Positions 1 through 11,282 of a stretch of 64,000 nt of DNA are shown here, in pieces. Both the position numbers and the translations under genes were made by a program. The notes under the pieces are model-generated. The model had not been told where the DNA came from and did no database searches. It saw only the letters and a list, made by a program, of their open reading frames with translations. The stretch is taken from NCBI GenBank assembly GCA_004369045.1, contig ML213507.1, positions 385,334-449,333 on the forward strand, written 5' to 3'. Source of the stretch: Heliocybe sulcata (taxonomy: Eukaryota > Basidiomycota > Agaricomycetes > Gloeophyllales > Gloeophyllaceae). Each line of letters opens with the position of its first letter. Positions within the stretch are counted from its first letter, which is position 1.

Positions 1-356
1 GCGTTCGAGGAAATCAAAACTATCGTAGAGACTCACCGGAATCATCATCGCGTTCCTCTGGATTATTCCAAGGACGCGCCACCGATATTCCTGGTAACCG
101 ATGCTTCACACGGGGGTCTATCTGGCGTTGTTAGCCAGGGCGCAGACTTCAAGTCAGCACGCGTAGCAGCGTTCTACTCAGCTAAGATGAATAGTACTCA
201 GCTAAACTACGCTGTCCACGAGCAGGAAATGCTCGCGGGCGTGGAATCGATGCTGCACCATCGGGATATTCTGCAGGGAGCCAGGTTCACTTGGCTTACT
301 GATCATCGAGGTTTAACACATCTGATGAAGCAGAAAAATCTCACCGGCTGTCAAAC

Positions 357-1494
357 GCTGATACGCCTCTACGTGGCTCTGGTCTCCGAAAACGCATTTT
401 CAGGCTATTTGCGCACATTCCCACGCTCTGTGCGAGAGTGAGCGTATCCGCGGCATTGCGCTACGAGCAAAACTCGAGTTTCTATGGACTGTTTAATTAT
501 TTCCGGCAATTCCCGACGACTCCCCGATCTCATTCGACAACCGCTCCACTGCATCACGTGAGCGCGCGTGCCTCATCCCAGCCATCACGGCGGTGTGGCA
601 ATACCCTCCCGACAGCGGCGGTGTTGCACGGCGATGCTGCGCTGCCTCGGCGGTGCCTTCGCATGTGCTTCCCATCAAGTTTCAAGTCAATTCCGAGGCT
701 GTGCGTGCCTTGCGGGCACCGGCGCGGCCTCCACACGGCCCATCAGCGCTTTTTGATGCGGCGCTGTGCGCGTTCCCACGCTCCTTTTGGTATGCGCCCA
801 CCTTTGCACATGGTCACTGTAGTGTACGGAGCTTGTTCCCCTTGTCTGAGGTTTGTGGTGGATCGTTTTTCAGGAGTAGTTTCAGTTTGTTAGCATATGG
901 TACTCGGTTTATTTGATTTTCTCTGTAGTATACTTAAGTCGGACTTCCCGACACTGTACCCTAGGTTAGCTTCGGCCTCAGGTTAGCTTCGGCCTTAGGT
1001 TAGGTTAGGTCGCTACCTCCCTGTGCAATCCTACTGTTCCCATCCAAACTCTGCGTCTCTTATCTCTCTGAGCTTACTGCGTCCACTATCTACTGTCTCT
1101 CGTCGCTGCGCTGCTGTTCCCGATTTCCGTCGCTGCTGGTGTCTGTGTCCGCCAGACACCAGAGTTTCCCGTTTTCGTGTTGTTCTATTTTTAGCGTCTA
1201 CATCTATTTTTAGTTAGCGCGCGCATATTCCGCTTCTAGAGCGCGTGACGTCGCGCGCCGTCGCGTTTTGATCGCATTCTATTTTTAGCTTTGATCGCAT
1301 TTTTCGTTAGAGTATACGTCGCACTGTGGTTGGCGGTCTCGGCCCTATCCTTACCATTGACTCCCTCCGAATGTTTACTATACCCTTCGTCGCCCCGGAC
1401 CTTGCAGCCATCTAGCACCAAGGGATTGGTGCTACGCTTTGTGGTTGTTGTTCCCCTTTAGGTCTGTGCGGGTTTTGTCATGTGTTCGTGCCTT
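357..1494. mobile_element. Insertion of about 1.1 kb inside the retrotransposon
   Basis: Sequence unlike pol separates the two halves of the RNase H region, so this stretch was inserted into the element after it arrived. Borders are approximate, within about ten bases. It holds no convincing coding region. It contains two 17-base direct repeats of a GGTTAGCTTCGGCCT type at about 963-1000 followed by short TAGGT units, and pyrimidine-rich sequence around 1020-1200. It may be a solo LTR or a non-autonomous element. I could not assign a family. Confidence 0.6.
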
Positions 1495-2385
1495 TCAGCG
1501 CGGTGGATGGAGAAAATCTCTGAGTTTGATTTTGAGATCAAATACGTACCTGGTACCGAGAATGTTTTGGCTGACGCGCTGTCACACATGTACTCGGGGG
1601 ACAAACCTGGGACTGTACGCGCACCCTCGGAATATACCTGTCATGATGATGGTGAAAACGAGCAGCTAGAAAATCTTGGAATTACTATGCCAGTACTCAC
1701 CGGGCTTGAGGCATCGGCAATGGTGTTGCCAGAAACCGGCCGTCCTGAGACCTCGTGCGAATTCGCTAAGCGTATCCGCCGGGTTAAGTTGCTTGTGCGT
1801 GAACCCGCGCAGGAAGGGGGGGATGGAGCCGAGGGTAGTCAACCCGGCGAATCCCCGTCAACTCCTGAAGGCAACAAGGACAGTGAAAGGGAATCGTCGA
1901 TCAGGAATGAACTGAATAACGACTCACCCGATCACATTGACACTCCCCAGACGGAAGCAAATACAGTTCCCCAGACGGAACCAAATGAGCTTCCCGAATG
2001 GAAGGATCATATTCGAAGCACTCGGACTGAGATCACCCAGGCGATCCAGAATCCCACGCCTGTCAGGCCGGGACCCAAGACAGAGGATGATCCGGGATTA
2101 CTCAGTTACATAGCTATACATGAGAACTTCTCCCTCGAAGAAGCAGTACGCCATCGCTACAAGGAGGATTTGTTCTTCAAAGCTATTATTGAGAAACCAA
2201 GGGACTTTAAGAACTTCACTTACGAGGAAGGACTTCTGTTCCTCCAATTGCAGGACAAGCAAGTCTTGTGCCTGCCTGACGTCAGTATCGGCGGAAGAAG
2301 CATTCGTGAGATTGCTATCTCGCATGCTCATCTATTATTGGCCCACTTGGGAACGCACAAAATGCTGGACCTACTCTGAGACCAC

Positions 2386-4842
2386 GTGTGGTGGAAGGAC
2401 ATGGTATCCAACGTGAAACTATATTGTGCTAGTTGCTCGACCTGTAGTTGTAGCAAACCAAGTACGCAAAAGCCGTTCGGTCTGCTTAACCCACTGGCGG
2501 TTCCTAGCCAGCCGTGGGAAGCGATCGGTATTGACTTCGTCGGACCTTTCCCAAACTCTAAAGATCGGAACGGGAAATACGACACGATCACGGTCATTAT
2601 TGATCTGATGACCGCTATGGTGCACTTGGTACCCAGCCGTGACAATTACAAAGCACGGCACATCGCCGAGCTTGTATTCGCGGAAGTCTACAAACACCAT
2701 GGCCTCCCAAAAGCTATAATTAGCGATCGGGACGTACTGTTCACTTCTCAGTTCTGGGGACATCTCCATAACCTAATGGGTGTCGAACTAAGAATGTCCA
2801 GTGCATACCACCCACAGTCAGACGGCGCCACTGAGCGTGCAATCAAAACTGTCACTCAAATGTTGCGACAGTGCATTGGAGTAAGACAGTCTGACTGGGT
2901 CCAGAAGCTCCCGGCAATTGAATTTGCCATTAACTTGGCTCGATCTGAGAGCACTGGATACCCTCCATTCTTTTTGAACACGGGCCAGTTACCTCGCACC
3001 ATGATCTGGAACAAGGCTAAACCTGATGAATATCCTGGCGTTCGGGTTTACGCTCACAAAGTCAAGCAGGCTCTTGTGGCGGCCCACGACAGTATTATTA
3101 GTGCCCGGATCAAACAGACACGGGATGCCAATCGACGCCGAAGACCCTCTCCATTCACTGTCAGAGATCTGGTCTACGTGTCGACTAAGAATATCCGGTG
3201 GCCGAAGGGCCTGTCAAAGAAGCTCTTACCGAAATGGTTAGGCCCTTACCGGATTGAGCGTGATTTTGGGAACAACTCGTATAAACTCGAGTTATCCGCG
3301 CACTTACGTAGCCACGGAGTTCACAATGCGTTCCACGCCTCATTGCTGCGTATCCATCTTCCGAACGATGATCGATTGTTCCCAGGAAGACTGGATTCGC
3401 AAGTAATCCTGACTGATGAACATGTAGCATCACTGGAACCCGAATGGGCCGTGGATCGTATCATCGCTCACAAAGGAAAAGGCACTGCGGCCACGTTTGA
3501 ATTAGTCTGGCACTCGGGGGATCACACTTGGCTCCCATACAAGGAGATCGCGCACTTGGCGCCCCTGCAGGCTTATTTCGACGCCGTCGGAATAAATGAC
3601 ATTCGTAGTCTACCGGAGGGATCGGGCAAGCCGCCCTCGGATGAACCGCATGTTTATTTAGGATCTGTCGGGTATTACAAAGGCGACAGGCCCAGGTTCT
3701 CGAATGCAGCAAGGACCAGGGGAATAAAACAACGGGGATTCGAGAAGGTGCACTTACCTCATCCCGCTCCTTTCTCCGACAAACGAGCGTCTCCCTACTA
3801 CTATCAACTGCTCGACCACCCGGACCTGCCAGCTCCTCCTACCACCGACATGGCGCCCATCGACGAATTCGTTTACCTTTCCCGTGACTACGCTACCCAG
3901 CTCATCAGAATCGATGTGGACAGAGAAGGAACCAAACGCACCTGGGCATTCAATCAAGTCGCACATTTCTTGCAATTCAGCAAGACCTTGCGTGCCAACG
4001 TCGGGAAGAACGTCTGGGATCTGCCTTCCTTGCCTGGAGGCTACGTCGAGTTCGTACGAGCCTTCAATCGCGACGCTGCACCTTACAAAGTCAGCACCTG
4101 GGACGTACGGGGAATCATCATCGCCCCAGGAAAGCATCTCGAGCCCGTCGCCCTAATGGGTCCTCCGCATGTCGATAGCAAGGTCCAATCCTTGAAGGCG
4201 CAGCTCGACAAGGTCAAATCTCGCCTCAGCGATCTTCAGAGTCGCTCGTCCGAGTACCAGGCGCAGGCTAAGGACCACCGGCTGCAGACGAAGAAGGAGC
4301 GCGAGCTTGAGGAACGCGCGAACAAGGAGGACGAGCAGCGTAAGCGCCGCCTCGCCGCGCACCTCGAGTCCGAGGCAGCCGAGAAAGCTCAGGCGAAGAG
4401 GGAGAAATCGAAGAAGAGAGAGAGGAATGAGGACGGCGGGAAGAAGGATCGGAAGACGAAGAAGAACAGACCTGACGTCCTCGATAACCCTTCCCCCACT
4501 ATCGACCCCGCTCCCGTCGTGCGTCGCTCGACCGCCGCCGACTGGGCCGCGAAGAAAGCCGAGAAGGCTGCTAGGCGTAGGAAGGAGACCGAAGCGAAGG
4601 ACGTGGATCATATGGAAGTCGACGACGACGACGCTGCCGCCACCGTTTCCAAATCCGGTAATGCCACTTCTGCTTTGAGCGCCGACGGCAAGTCCACCGC
4701 CACGGGCACCCCCGTCATTTCGGCTTTCGACCCGGTCAACGTGCCCGTCCCCGATGACGACGATGGATTGATTGACTATGAGATTGAGGAAGGGGACGAT
4801 AAGGATGCCGAGGACGATGCTGAGGAGGAAACAGCTCCTTAG
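2386..4842 (+). mobile_element. Integrase, chromodomain and C-terminal extension of the Gypsy element
   Basis: Long open region inside the retrotransposon, 818 codons from its first methionine. The N-terminal third is the integrase core (motifs FVGPFP, IISDRD, YHPQSDGATER). Around residues 345-405 is a chromodomain-like segment that would tether integration to chromatin. The remaining roughly 400 residues are unlike ordinary Gypsy polyproteins: a globular-looking stretch rich in aromatic residues (about 410-590), a strongly charged coiled-coil candidate (about 590-690, Lys/Glu/Arg rich) and a very acidic tail ending in DDAEEETAP. The role of this extension is unknown. A structural or gag-like role is only a guess. 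Confidence 0.85.
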
Positions 4843-4863
4843 AGCGTTCCCTGGAAGGGGGTA

Positions 4864-5153
4864 TGTGACGGTTCGGGAACTGGACCGGCTAACGTACGCC
4901 CGATGGGCAAGTCTCGGGCCGGGTGGCTGACGGATTACCAACGCTTTCAATTCATTCCTTAATCACGCTCATGTTAGAGCTCCTTTCTTTCTTGAATATA
5001 TTATCCTACGAACCCCTGAATGGGTATATAAGAGCTGTATTATTTACTAGTACGCTAGAGCTCGCTCAACTATCGCTTTACACCTGTCTTTCAGTTCGTG
5101 CGACTACTCTCCGTGTGCCGGCTCCGCGACTCCCACGTCTCGCCGTCGTCACA
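4864..5153 (+). repeat. Right LTR of the Gypsy element
   Basis: Begins TGTGAC and ends GTCACA, a perfect 6-base terminal inverted repeat, and follows directly on a purine-rich tract (CCTGGAAGGGGG). It contains a TATATAAG box near 5025, about as expected for an LTR promoter. Length is 290 bases. The matching left LTR is not in the window, so the boundaries rest on the terminal dinucleotides and the adjacent tract. Confidence 0.75.
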
Positions 5154-5549
5154 CAGCTAGCTGGTTCCTCCACTGCAGTACCGACCAAGGCGCCATCGCG
5201 CCATCGCGCCCATGCTTGTCTTACGAGAAGAAGATCACGCCGAGGACGCGGACGCAGCGCGTCGACCAGGAGGAGGGATCTTGGGGCGGCGCTCTAGGTC
5301 AGGTACGCTTTACATCATGCATTCTGACCAAGGTCTTGGTAGGTGCTGACATATATCTTCAAGCCCGTCGAGACGAGTTTCCTGCTGCTGCTCAATATTT
5401 ACACTAGTACTGTCGGTCTTGCCTGGGTGAAGTACGGCCCCGCAGCGGGTTCGCGATTAACCCCCGATTTCATTTCTTCGATCCTGGGGAGTTTGGATGG
5501 AAGGAGGTTCGTACATGTATCTTGGCTGTACAAAGTCACTCATGATGCT
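5154..5549. other. Gene-less stretch between the LTR and the OPT pseudogene
   Basis: No recognisable gene. A reading frame at 5343-5555 is hydrophobic (LLLLNIYTSTVGLAWV) and might be an eroded N-terminal segment of the transporter that follows, but I could not match it to a specific part of the family. The element probably inserted in or next to the upstream part of that gene. Confidence 0.4.
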
Positions 5550-7575
5550 GTATGAATAGCGCGCTGTCTCCTCTTTGTCGCAACTACGGCGGCGCTGAGC
5601 ACTGTTGTGCCGGTTCTGAATCAGCTGTCGATGTCTTCAGTCGCGACGACATTCGACAACTAGTTTGGAACCGGCGCAGCACTGGGTGCAGTGGATACCC
5701 TTTTGGAGGAGGGTATGGTGAGGAGGGGTCGGGACTATTGATTGGAGCTTGGGTCAACGTGAGTTGGTCAATGATTCTGCAGCCCGCATTATGTGGATTG
5801 ACGGCGGATAGGTTCATGAGGGCGTTCAAACGAGCATCCAAACCACGGAAGGGGCACTGAATCCGACTTCGTGCTATAGCCAACTCACGGGCCACATACA
5901 CGCTCTGCTACATTATCTTCAGTGCGATATATTACCCCAACGCCTGGGGCTTGCATATAGACCTCTGTGTTCGCCAGACCGGCGGTCTCGTCGCGCACTG
6001 CTTTTGCTTCTGGGAGAACTACGTTGTTGACTCGGTCAAGCAGGCAAGCAGCAAGACGCAGCGGGATCCCCACTGGCAGGCGATCCAGAAGTATAAGGAA
6101 GCATCATGGTGGCGGAGCGTAATTCTGCTGTTGCAGTCGTTCTTTGCGGGTATGTCTGAATGCTCCTTTCGTGCTTGCGAACAATGTTGCTGATGGATAC
6201 TTATGCTGCTAGACTTGATCGTCGCCCCCAAGGGCCAGATGGCATTGCCATGGTCGTCATCCATCATTTCTCTGTTTTTTGCAGGCAGGCGTATGTCCTC
6301 TGAGGGGCATGGTCTCATACGTGACATCTGTCAGGCTTCATTACGGTGAGTGCTTGTCAAGGGAAAGTTGTTCCTGCCTCGCGGAATCTGACGGTCGGCT
6401 ATATAGCCGTTCTCAACCCTGTTGCACGCTCTAGTGGGGAACGGTATAGCTAGGAACCCACTGACGAAGATGGTCGTCGGCGCAGTCAATCCCAGGGAGA
6501 CCTGGGGCGAACCTCTATGTGCGCGTCTCTTCGGATCTACACACTCAAAGATAATTATAAGTAGACCCTTGATGCGCCACGCAATTCTCTATGGGGAGTC
6601 ACGGTGTTGCATCGACCTCCATTGGTCTTGCCGGTGACTTGAAGATTAGACAGTAGCTCAAGGTCTCTCCTCGACTGACGGCTCACTCTCAAGTTCCAGG
6701 GAACTATCCTTGGTTCGTTATCTTCTGCCGTGCAGTTGATGTTGGTCTAGTTCTCTGATTTCGCTGCGATCTAGGGCCCGCTGTCAACTGCAGTAGGTAT
6801 AGTTTCTTTGTATCTCGGAGACGCCACTGACACTTGAAGCCGCATGACTTCTATTCAGTTGTGATGACTACAATCGTAGGTTCACAGAGAGAGGTCCCGT
6901 TGGATCCGGTGAACACGAGTGTGGTCAGGGCAGACCGTTCAGAGCGCTGCGGTGACCTTGTCGCTGCCAAAGGCACTGTACGGGCCCAAGGGACCGTATT
7001 TCGTCATTCTCAAGGCTCTGATGATCGTTGCCGGTGCCACTGTCGTTCAACGGTCTACTTGGTAGGTGATTCTCATTTGTATCTAGCATCCGGGCTCGCT
7101 GATATTTATCGTTATTCCCGTAGTGTTGGTCAACGAGTGGACCCGACCAAAGTTGACTCAGTAATACTGCCGATTATCTACATGGTATGTATGGTCATGC
7201 TCGTCTCGAAATTTGGTTTCGGCGATTCCTCAATTGCGTTCCGTATTTCTCGGGATAAATGGTCTCCGGCGTCAACTCGATTTCCCTGCCCTGTATCATC
7301 ATGGGACTTGTCTCGCAGTTAAGGCGATACCATCTCGACTGGTACCGCAGACACAACTATATTTTGGGCGGTGCCTTTGACGGAGGGTCACAGATTATGA
7401 TATTCGTGCTTTCCTTCGCCGTGTTTGGCGTGTCAGGCGTTAAGAGACCGTTCCCAACTGTAAGTGGATCTCCTTTAGGCTGTAACGAAACGCTGACTTT
7501 CATAGTGGGCGCCGGAAATCCCGCAACCGGCAACGTAGACTACTGCAGCAGGAGCAGGGCAATAGGTTGAGTGTA
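5550..7575 (+). pseudogene. Decayed OPT-family oligopeptide transporter
   Basis: Scattered segments in several frames match, in the right order, the C-terminal two thirds of a fungal OPT transporter (proton-coupled oligopeptide uptake, plasma membrane, about 12-16 membrane spans). Recognisable pieces are DPHWQAIQKYKEASWW (about 6060-6110), GQMALPW (about 6235), an intron-split F-I-T/P-F-S-T-L-L-H segment (about 6330-6430), GAVNPGRPGANLYV (about 6480-6525), DLKI..LKVSPRLT (about 6640-6690), ALYGPKGPYFVILKALM (about 6965-7020), PTKVDSVILPIIYM (about 7145-7185), NYILGGAFDGGSQ (about 7355-7395) and NPATGNVDYC (about 7515-7545). A TAG lies in frame after DLKIRQ, segments change frame without splice sites, and the N-terminal third is missing, so it is a pseudogene. 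Its loss may relate to the adjacent retrotransposon insertion (inference). Confidence 0.82.
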
Positions 7576-8010
7576 CGGATGTCCGATTCGATTGTCTTCC
7601 TGGGCTATTAGTGAGTAGGACTTTGTTCACTGGAGTCATTTCGTGGAAATATCTTCTCCGAATCAGATGTGAATGCGGGTTGCCGGCCCGGCTCAGGGTA
7701 TGTCAGACTAAACTCAATGATGACGTGCTATCTTCAGAGTCTGCGCTCTCACCGCGGTTAACGATGGCCAGGCCGAGCGGCCCCGGCCCCGACTATCTTC
7801 CTGCAATGTTCAAAACTCCGGTAGACCGTGTGCATATGCATACTAGGCTGGTGAGTCCAGAAACAGCCTAGCCGAAGAATTCCCTTAGGCCTGATCGATG
7901 AGCTCAATCCAGCCACACGCTAATTCGGTGCAGCGGAGCAAGGAAACTTGATACGCTGGTACGAATTGCTCTCCAAAGCCCCGCAAAACGGGCACGAGGC
8001 GCCGTTCCCA
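7576..8010. other. Gene-less stretch between the OPT pseudogene and the secreted-protein gene
   Basis: No coding region I can support. The short frames here show no family motif. The right end carries the promoter of the downstream gene. Confidence 0.5.
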
Positions 8011-8018
8011 TATAAATA
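8011..8018 (+). promoter_or_regulatory. TATA box of the secreted-protein gene
   Basis: TATAAATA, 57 bases upstream of the ATG at 8068. Spacing and sequence fit a fungal core promoter. Confidence 0.6.
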
Positions 8019-8067
8019 CGAGTCCCTTGTGCGGAAACGCGAGGAATGCGCTAGAGAGGCCCCAAGC

Positions 8068-9252
8068 ATGAGAGTTTGCTTTGCCCTCCTCCTGCTGTTC
8101 GTTGCTCAGGCGTATGCGATCCCCAGTGCGTTTGTGAGGGAGACAAACGCTCAGCGGATCGCACGAGGGCTTCCTCCCTTGCCTCCGAAGCTTGGTAAGG
8201 TGCTTCCCGGGCGCGATCAAAGCTACAAGCCCACACCCGCCTTTGGTGAGTTTGGACAGTCTTCTTCGCACATGCCCGACTGAATGCGAGCGTGCTCAAG
8301 CCAAGCGATCCGCCGCGTCTGCCTCTGCGTCTCCGTCTGCCTCTCCTTCTGCTGCTGCGTTAACGTAAGTGGCTGTTACAGAGACATCAGTTAAAAATAT
8401 TCGGTTCCATTGACGCCTCGCATGCAGGTACATAGGCCGCGTTCAGGTCACTTCTGAGGATGGATCGCCGCTAGGATACGTAAAGAGCTCTCTCGCATTG
8501 TGCGTCCGATATCATCCTACGACTATTCCGCAGCGCTGAAAGACTTTACTCAGGGATGACTCTACGCCTAATGACGACCTTTACGTTCGGGTCAACGCAA
8601 ACAGAGTCGGTGGATCCACCGATCTCATTGGACTAGTACGACTCATCCCCTCCGTTGCAACAAAGTACTCATTGCTCTCGTCAGAATTACCGCAGTGGTC
8701 CTTCGTTCCTCGGTGCCAGAGCCTCCGGCGCAGGGCACTTGGCCCGCAGATCCCCAGCGTAAGTGAAGTTCCAATATGACTGTCGGCTGCGTGCTGACTT
8801 GCAGATAGCACACTTAACTTGATGCCAGTCCGCCAGAGTAAGCAGAAGTATACCATGGTTGTAACCTCAAAATCTAACGCAGGTTTTAGCTGTTCCTGGC
8901 GGTCTTCCGGCTATCAGCGTCGACGATACGTACAGTTCCGCTATCTGGACCATGGATCTAGAGACCAAAGAGCTTCGAGGTGAAATCCAAGATGCATATG
9001 GTCATCCAATCGTGCCTGACAGTTTTATCTCTCAGCGAAATGGATTAATCCGGACGGCAGCACTCCATCGACGATCATGGCCTACGACAGCGACAGGAAG
9101 ACGTTTTTCTTGACTGGCGATCTCGAAGCGTATAAGGAACAACATGGCGCGAATGCATGTGGAGTGGTACGTGCTTCGAGTCATTGCCCCAGCGTACTTG
9201 ACTAAAACATGCGTTTATGAATCCGCAGACTCTTCATGTCACGAAGGACTAG
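8068..9252 (+). CDS. Small secreted protein of the basidiomycete RGLPPLPP family, probably damaged
   Basis: Starts at the ATG at 8068 with a clear signal peptide (MRVCFALLLLFVAQAYAIPS), followed by ETNAQR-type and ARGLPPLPPK motifs. That combination is found at the N terminus of a large uncharacterised family of secreted basidiomycete proteins. Later exons match the same family: YIGRVQVTSEDGSPLGYV (about 8431-8485), IWTMDLETKELR (about 8945), KWINPDGSTPSTIMAYD (about 9038-9090) and FFLTGDLEAY (about 9107), ending GVTLHVTKD-stop at about 9252 after a last intron. Exons are joined by short GT-AG introns. Around 8520-8700 the reading frame shifts (SYDYSAALKDFTQG lies in another frame from the pieces on both sides) and a TGA appears in the original frame, so the gene is either a young pseudogene or has a splice pattern I could not resolve. 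The molecular role of the family is unknown. Confidence 0.72.
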
Positions 9253-9726
9253 AGCAAGCGCGATGTCTGGTCAAGCGCCCTCGCCATGTCCACCGACGCA
9301 AAATGGTTTACGCCCTGACGCGAAATTATGCCTCTTCCCTAATGATGTGCCTGATGAACGGACACAATAGAATCTTGTCTGGCCCGAGGCGGCATGTCTG
9401 GACTTTGTCTGTTGTTTTGATTAGGACTATTATCGGTGCTACGTACAGACTTTTAATCGTAACTTACCGGATTATGTACGTCGCACGTCCTGATGTAGCT
9501 TACGAATGGAATGTACGATACGATACAGCGCACTGAACGGCGTGTCTTTCATTCGTCCGCATTCGATCTGCGCAGAAATACTCGATACAGACAGTTTCAT
9601 ATCAGATGGTATTGTTACATCTAGGGGATAGATAGCACTCTCCCAAGATAAACTTCTTGTTCCCCCTCTACGTTTGGCACTCGCCCTGCGAGAGCCAATT
9701 ACCCAGTTGAGTCTAAAAGCGATATT
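9253..9726. other. Gene-less stretch, convergent 3' ends
   Basis: Lies between the 3' ends of the secreted-protein gene (plus) and the chitinase gene (minus). It presumably holds both 3' UTRs. No further gene seen. Confidence 0.5.
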
Positions 9727-11201
9727 TTACACGGGCCAAGAGTCCGATCGCACGGTGGTGATCCAGGAAGCAGCGGCATCGGGGAACTATATCATCGTCT
9801 CGTCATTGCGGGTTCTCCCTGACAGAATGTGTCACACATACCTCCCAGACCATGACGCCCGCATCTGCGAAGACGCTGCTCAGTTCCCATCTAACACTGT
9901 AACAGGCAGTGACTCACCCCATCCCTGGTTCTGAGCTTGCTCGACGCAGGTGGCGAGCGTTGCGGGGGCGATGTAGCCGTTGGTCGCGTCTCCGGTGGTC
10001 GCGGGCTTCCCAATGACGAGTTTGTCGAGCGTGACGCCGCTCGCGGCGATTTGGAAGAGCGCGGATTGGGGCCATGTGCTTGAGGAGGTGGTGAGCAGGC
10101 CGCTGCAGGTCGTGTACTCTGATGTGCCCTCTGCGTGGGGCTGTTAGACGGATGCGTAGGGGATATTGCAGAGGACTTACGGTTGTAGAACTATAATAAG
10201 GGTTGATGGAAGTGATGAGCTCGGACTGTCGTTTGCGTGGTTAACGGCTTACCTGGATGTTATACTACCCATGGATCAGCTAGGATGTGGCGGTGATCTA
10301 AAGCCAAGTGCTTACCCAGTCAATTAAGTTGCCGACACTTTGATGCACCTTGAGGTATCCTCCTCCACCCCACATGCTGGGCGAGAACCAAGGGGCAACG
10401 GCTGCACATCCCAATATGAGAATGTATGCGTGGTAGAGGATAAGATCCACGTACGAGCGTGAGTGAGGATATATTGCCCGGAAGGCAGCTGATTCCGCAA
10501 CTCCGTGGTGAAGCTTATCAGCCAGTTCTCCGCGGATCCGTCACCGGCATCAAACGCATTGAAATCCTTCACCAACTTTAATAGAGGATACAGGACAGAG
10601 AACGTGGTACACACCTCGTAGTCCACATCAACTCCGTCCAGGTCGTATTCTTTGACCCATGCTGCGATAGTGTCGGCCGTCGTCACCGGATTGGCGCCGC
10701 TGGAGGTGGGCACGTCCGTGGACCCGAAGACGGAGACGACCAGAGAGATGCCGGCGGCGTGGTACTGTGAAAGGACAGTCGATCGCTCCGCGGCCGTGAG
10801 CGTGGTCCACTCTTCGGCCTTGTCCCATGCTCCCTCGAGCAGTAGGAAAGATAAGGCACTGGATCGATAGATATGTTGAGTGATTAACTTCGGAAGGAGA
10901 GGAAGTTCTCACAAGACGTTATACCCCTGCGGCATTGGGAATGAGCATCCTGATGATAACTGACAATTCATGCATAGCTCACCGCAACTTGGGAAACAGG
11001 CGGGGGACCCGTCGTTCCCGAGGCATACTTGTCGCTGTATATGACCCAGTGTGGCGCGGCGGGCGTTGCACGCTTAAGGACGTCGCGCGCTTGTTGACCC
11101 AGGCCATCATACTGCGGTGCGTCCAAGTCCAAAGGGGCAGCCACTACCGAAGCCAGGCAGGCGAAAGCGGCTAGGAGCCCGGAGAGGAGGGAGGAGACCA
11201 T
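9727..11201 (-). CDS. Glycoside hydrolase family 18 chitinase, secreted
   Basis: Hydrolyses beta-1,4 linkages in chitin outside the cell or in the wall. The protein starts at 11201 with a signal peptide (MVSSLLSGLLAAFACLASVVAAP). The core carries ISLVVSVFGSTD (the conserved SxGG-like strand) and DLDGVDVDYE, the GH18 catalytic DxxDxDxE signature with its acid glutamate, followed by APWFSPSMW and a WYNIQFYN strand. The C-terminal part reads LVIGKPATTGDATNGY, then GVMVWEFPDAAASWI, ending VRSDSWPV-stop at 9727. About nine exons are joined by short introns, for example after VSQVA, GYNVL and DYE and before PVAPWF. No chitin-binding module is visible. Family assignment is firm, but exact exon borders in the 10140-10330 stretch of tiny exons are less so. 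Subclass and substrate preference cannot be told from the sequence. Confidence 0.92.
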
Positions 11202-11275
11202 CTTTCAGCGGAGGAAGTGCTTTGACCTGGGAGACCACCGAAGGGGGCTGGGAGATAAGCGTCCAGTGAAGAGGG

Positions 11276-11282
11276 ATTTATA
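11276..11282 (-). promoter_or_regulatory. TATA box of the chitinase gene
   Basis: TATAAAT on the minus strand, about 75 bases upstream of the chitinase ATG. Confidence 0.6.

Larger units (their letters stand above)
1..5153 (+). mobile_element. Ty3/Gypsy chromodomain LTR retrotransposon, right part, broken
   Basis: Fossil copy of a Ty3/Gypsy element whose left portion lies outside the window. Parts seen, in order: end of reverse transcriptase with RNase H (about 1-350), interrupted by a foreign insertion, the RNase H/linker region (about 1495-2380), zinc-binding and integrase core (about 2390-3100), chromodomain-like region (about 3430-3590), a long C-terminal extension to 4842, a purine-rich tract (about 4850-4862) and the right LTR (4864-5153). 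Integrase shows GIDFVGPFP and SAYHPQSDGATE, typical of this family. The chromodomain-like part has HTWLPYKEIAHL. The copy is broken, with roughly two or three breaks visible including the insertion. The integrase-to-tail portion is still long and open, so the copy is probably fairly young, although the left LTR needed to date it is outside the window. It directly abuts the decayed OPT gene. Confidence 0.93.

Noticed and set aside
963-1010. TTAGG-like tandem units as an internal telomere-like repeat
   Set aside because: Only a few imperfect units within an inserted repeat. Not the TTAGGG array expected of a fungal telomere.
4153-4950. Minus-strand frame of 265 codons opposite the retrotransposon tail
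   Set aside because: Leu/Val/Arg-rich shadow of the Lys/Glu/Asp-rich coding strand, not a gene.
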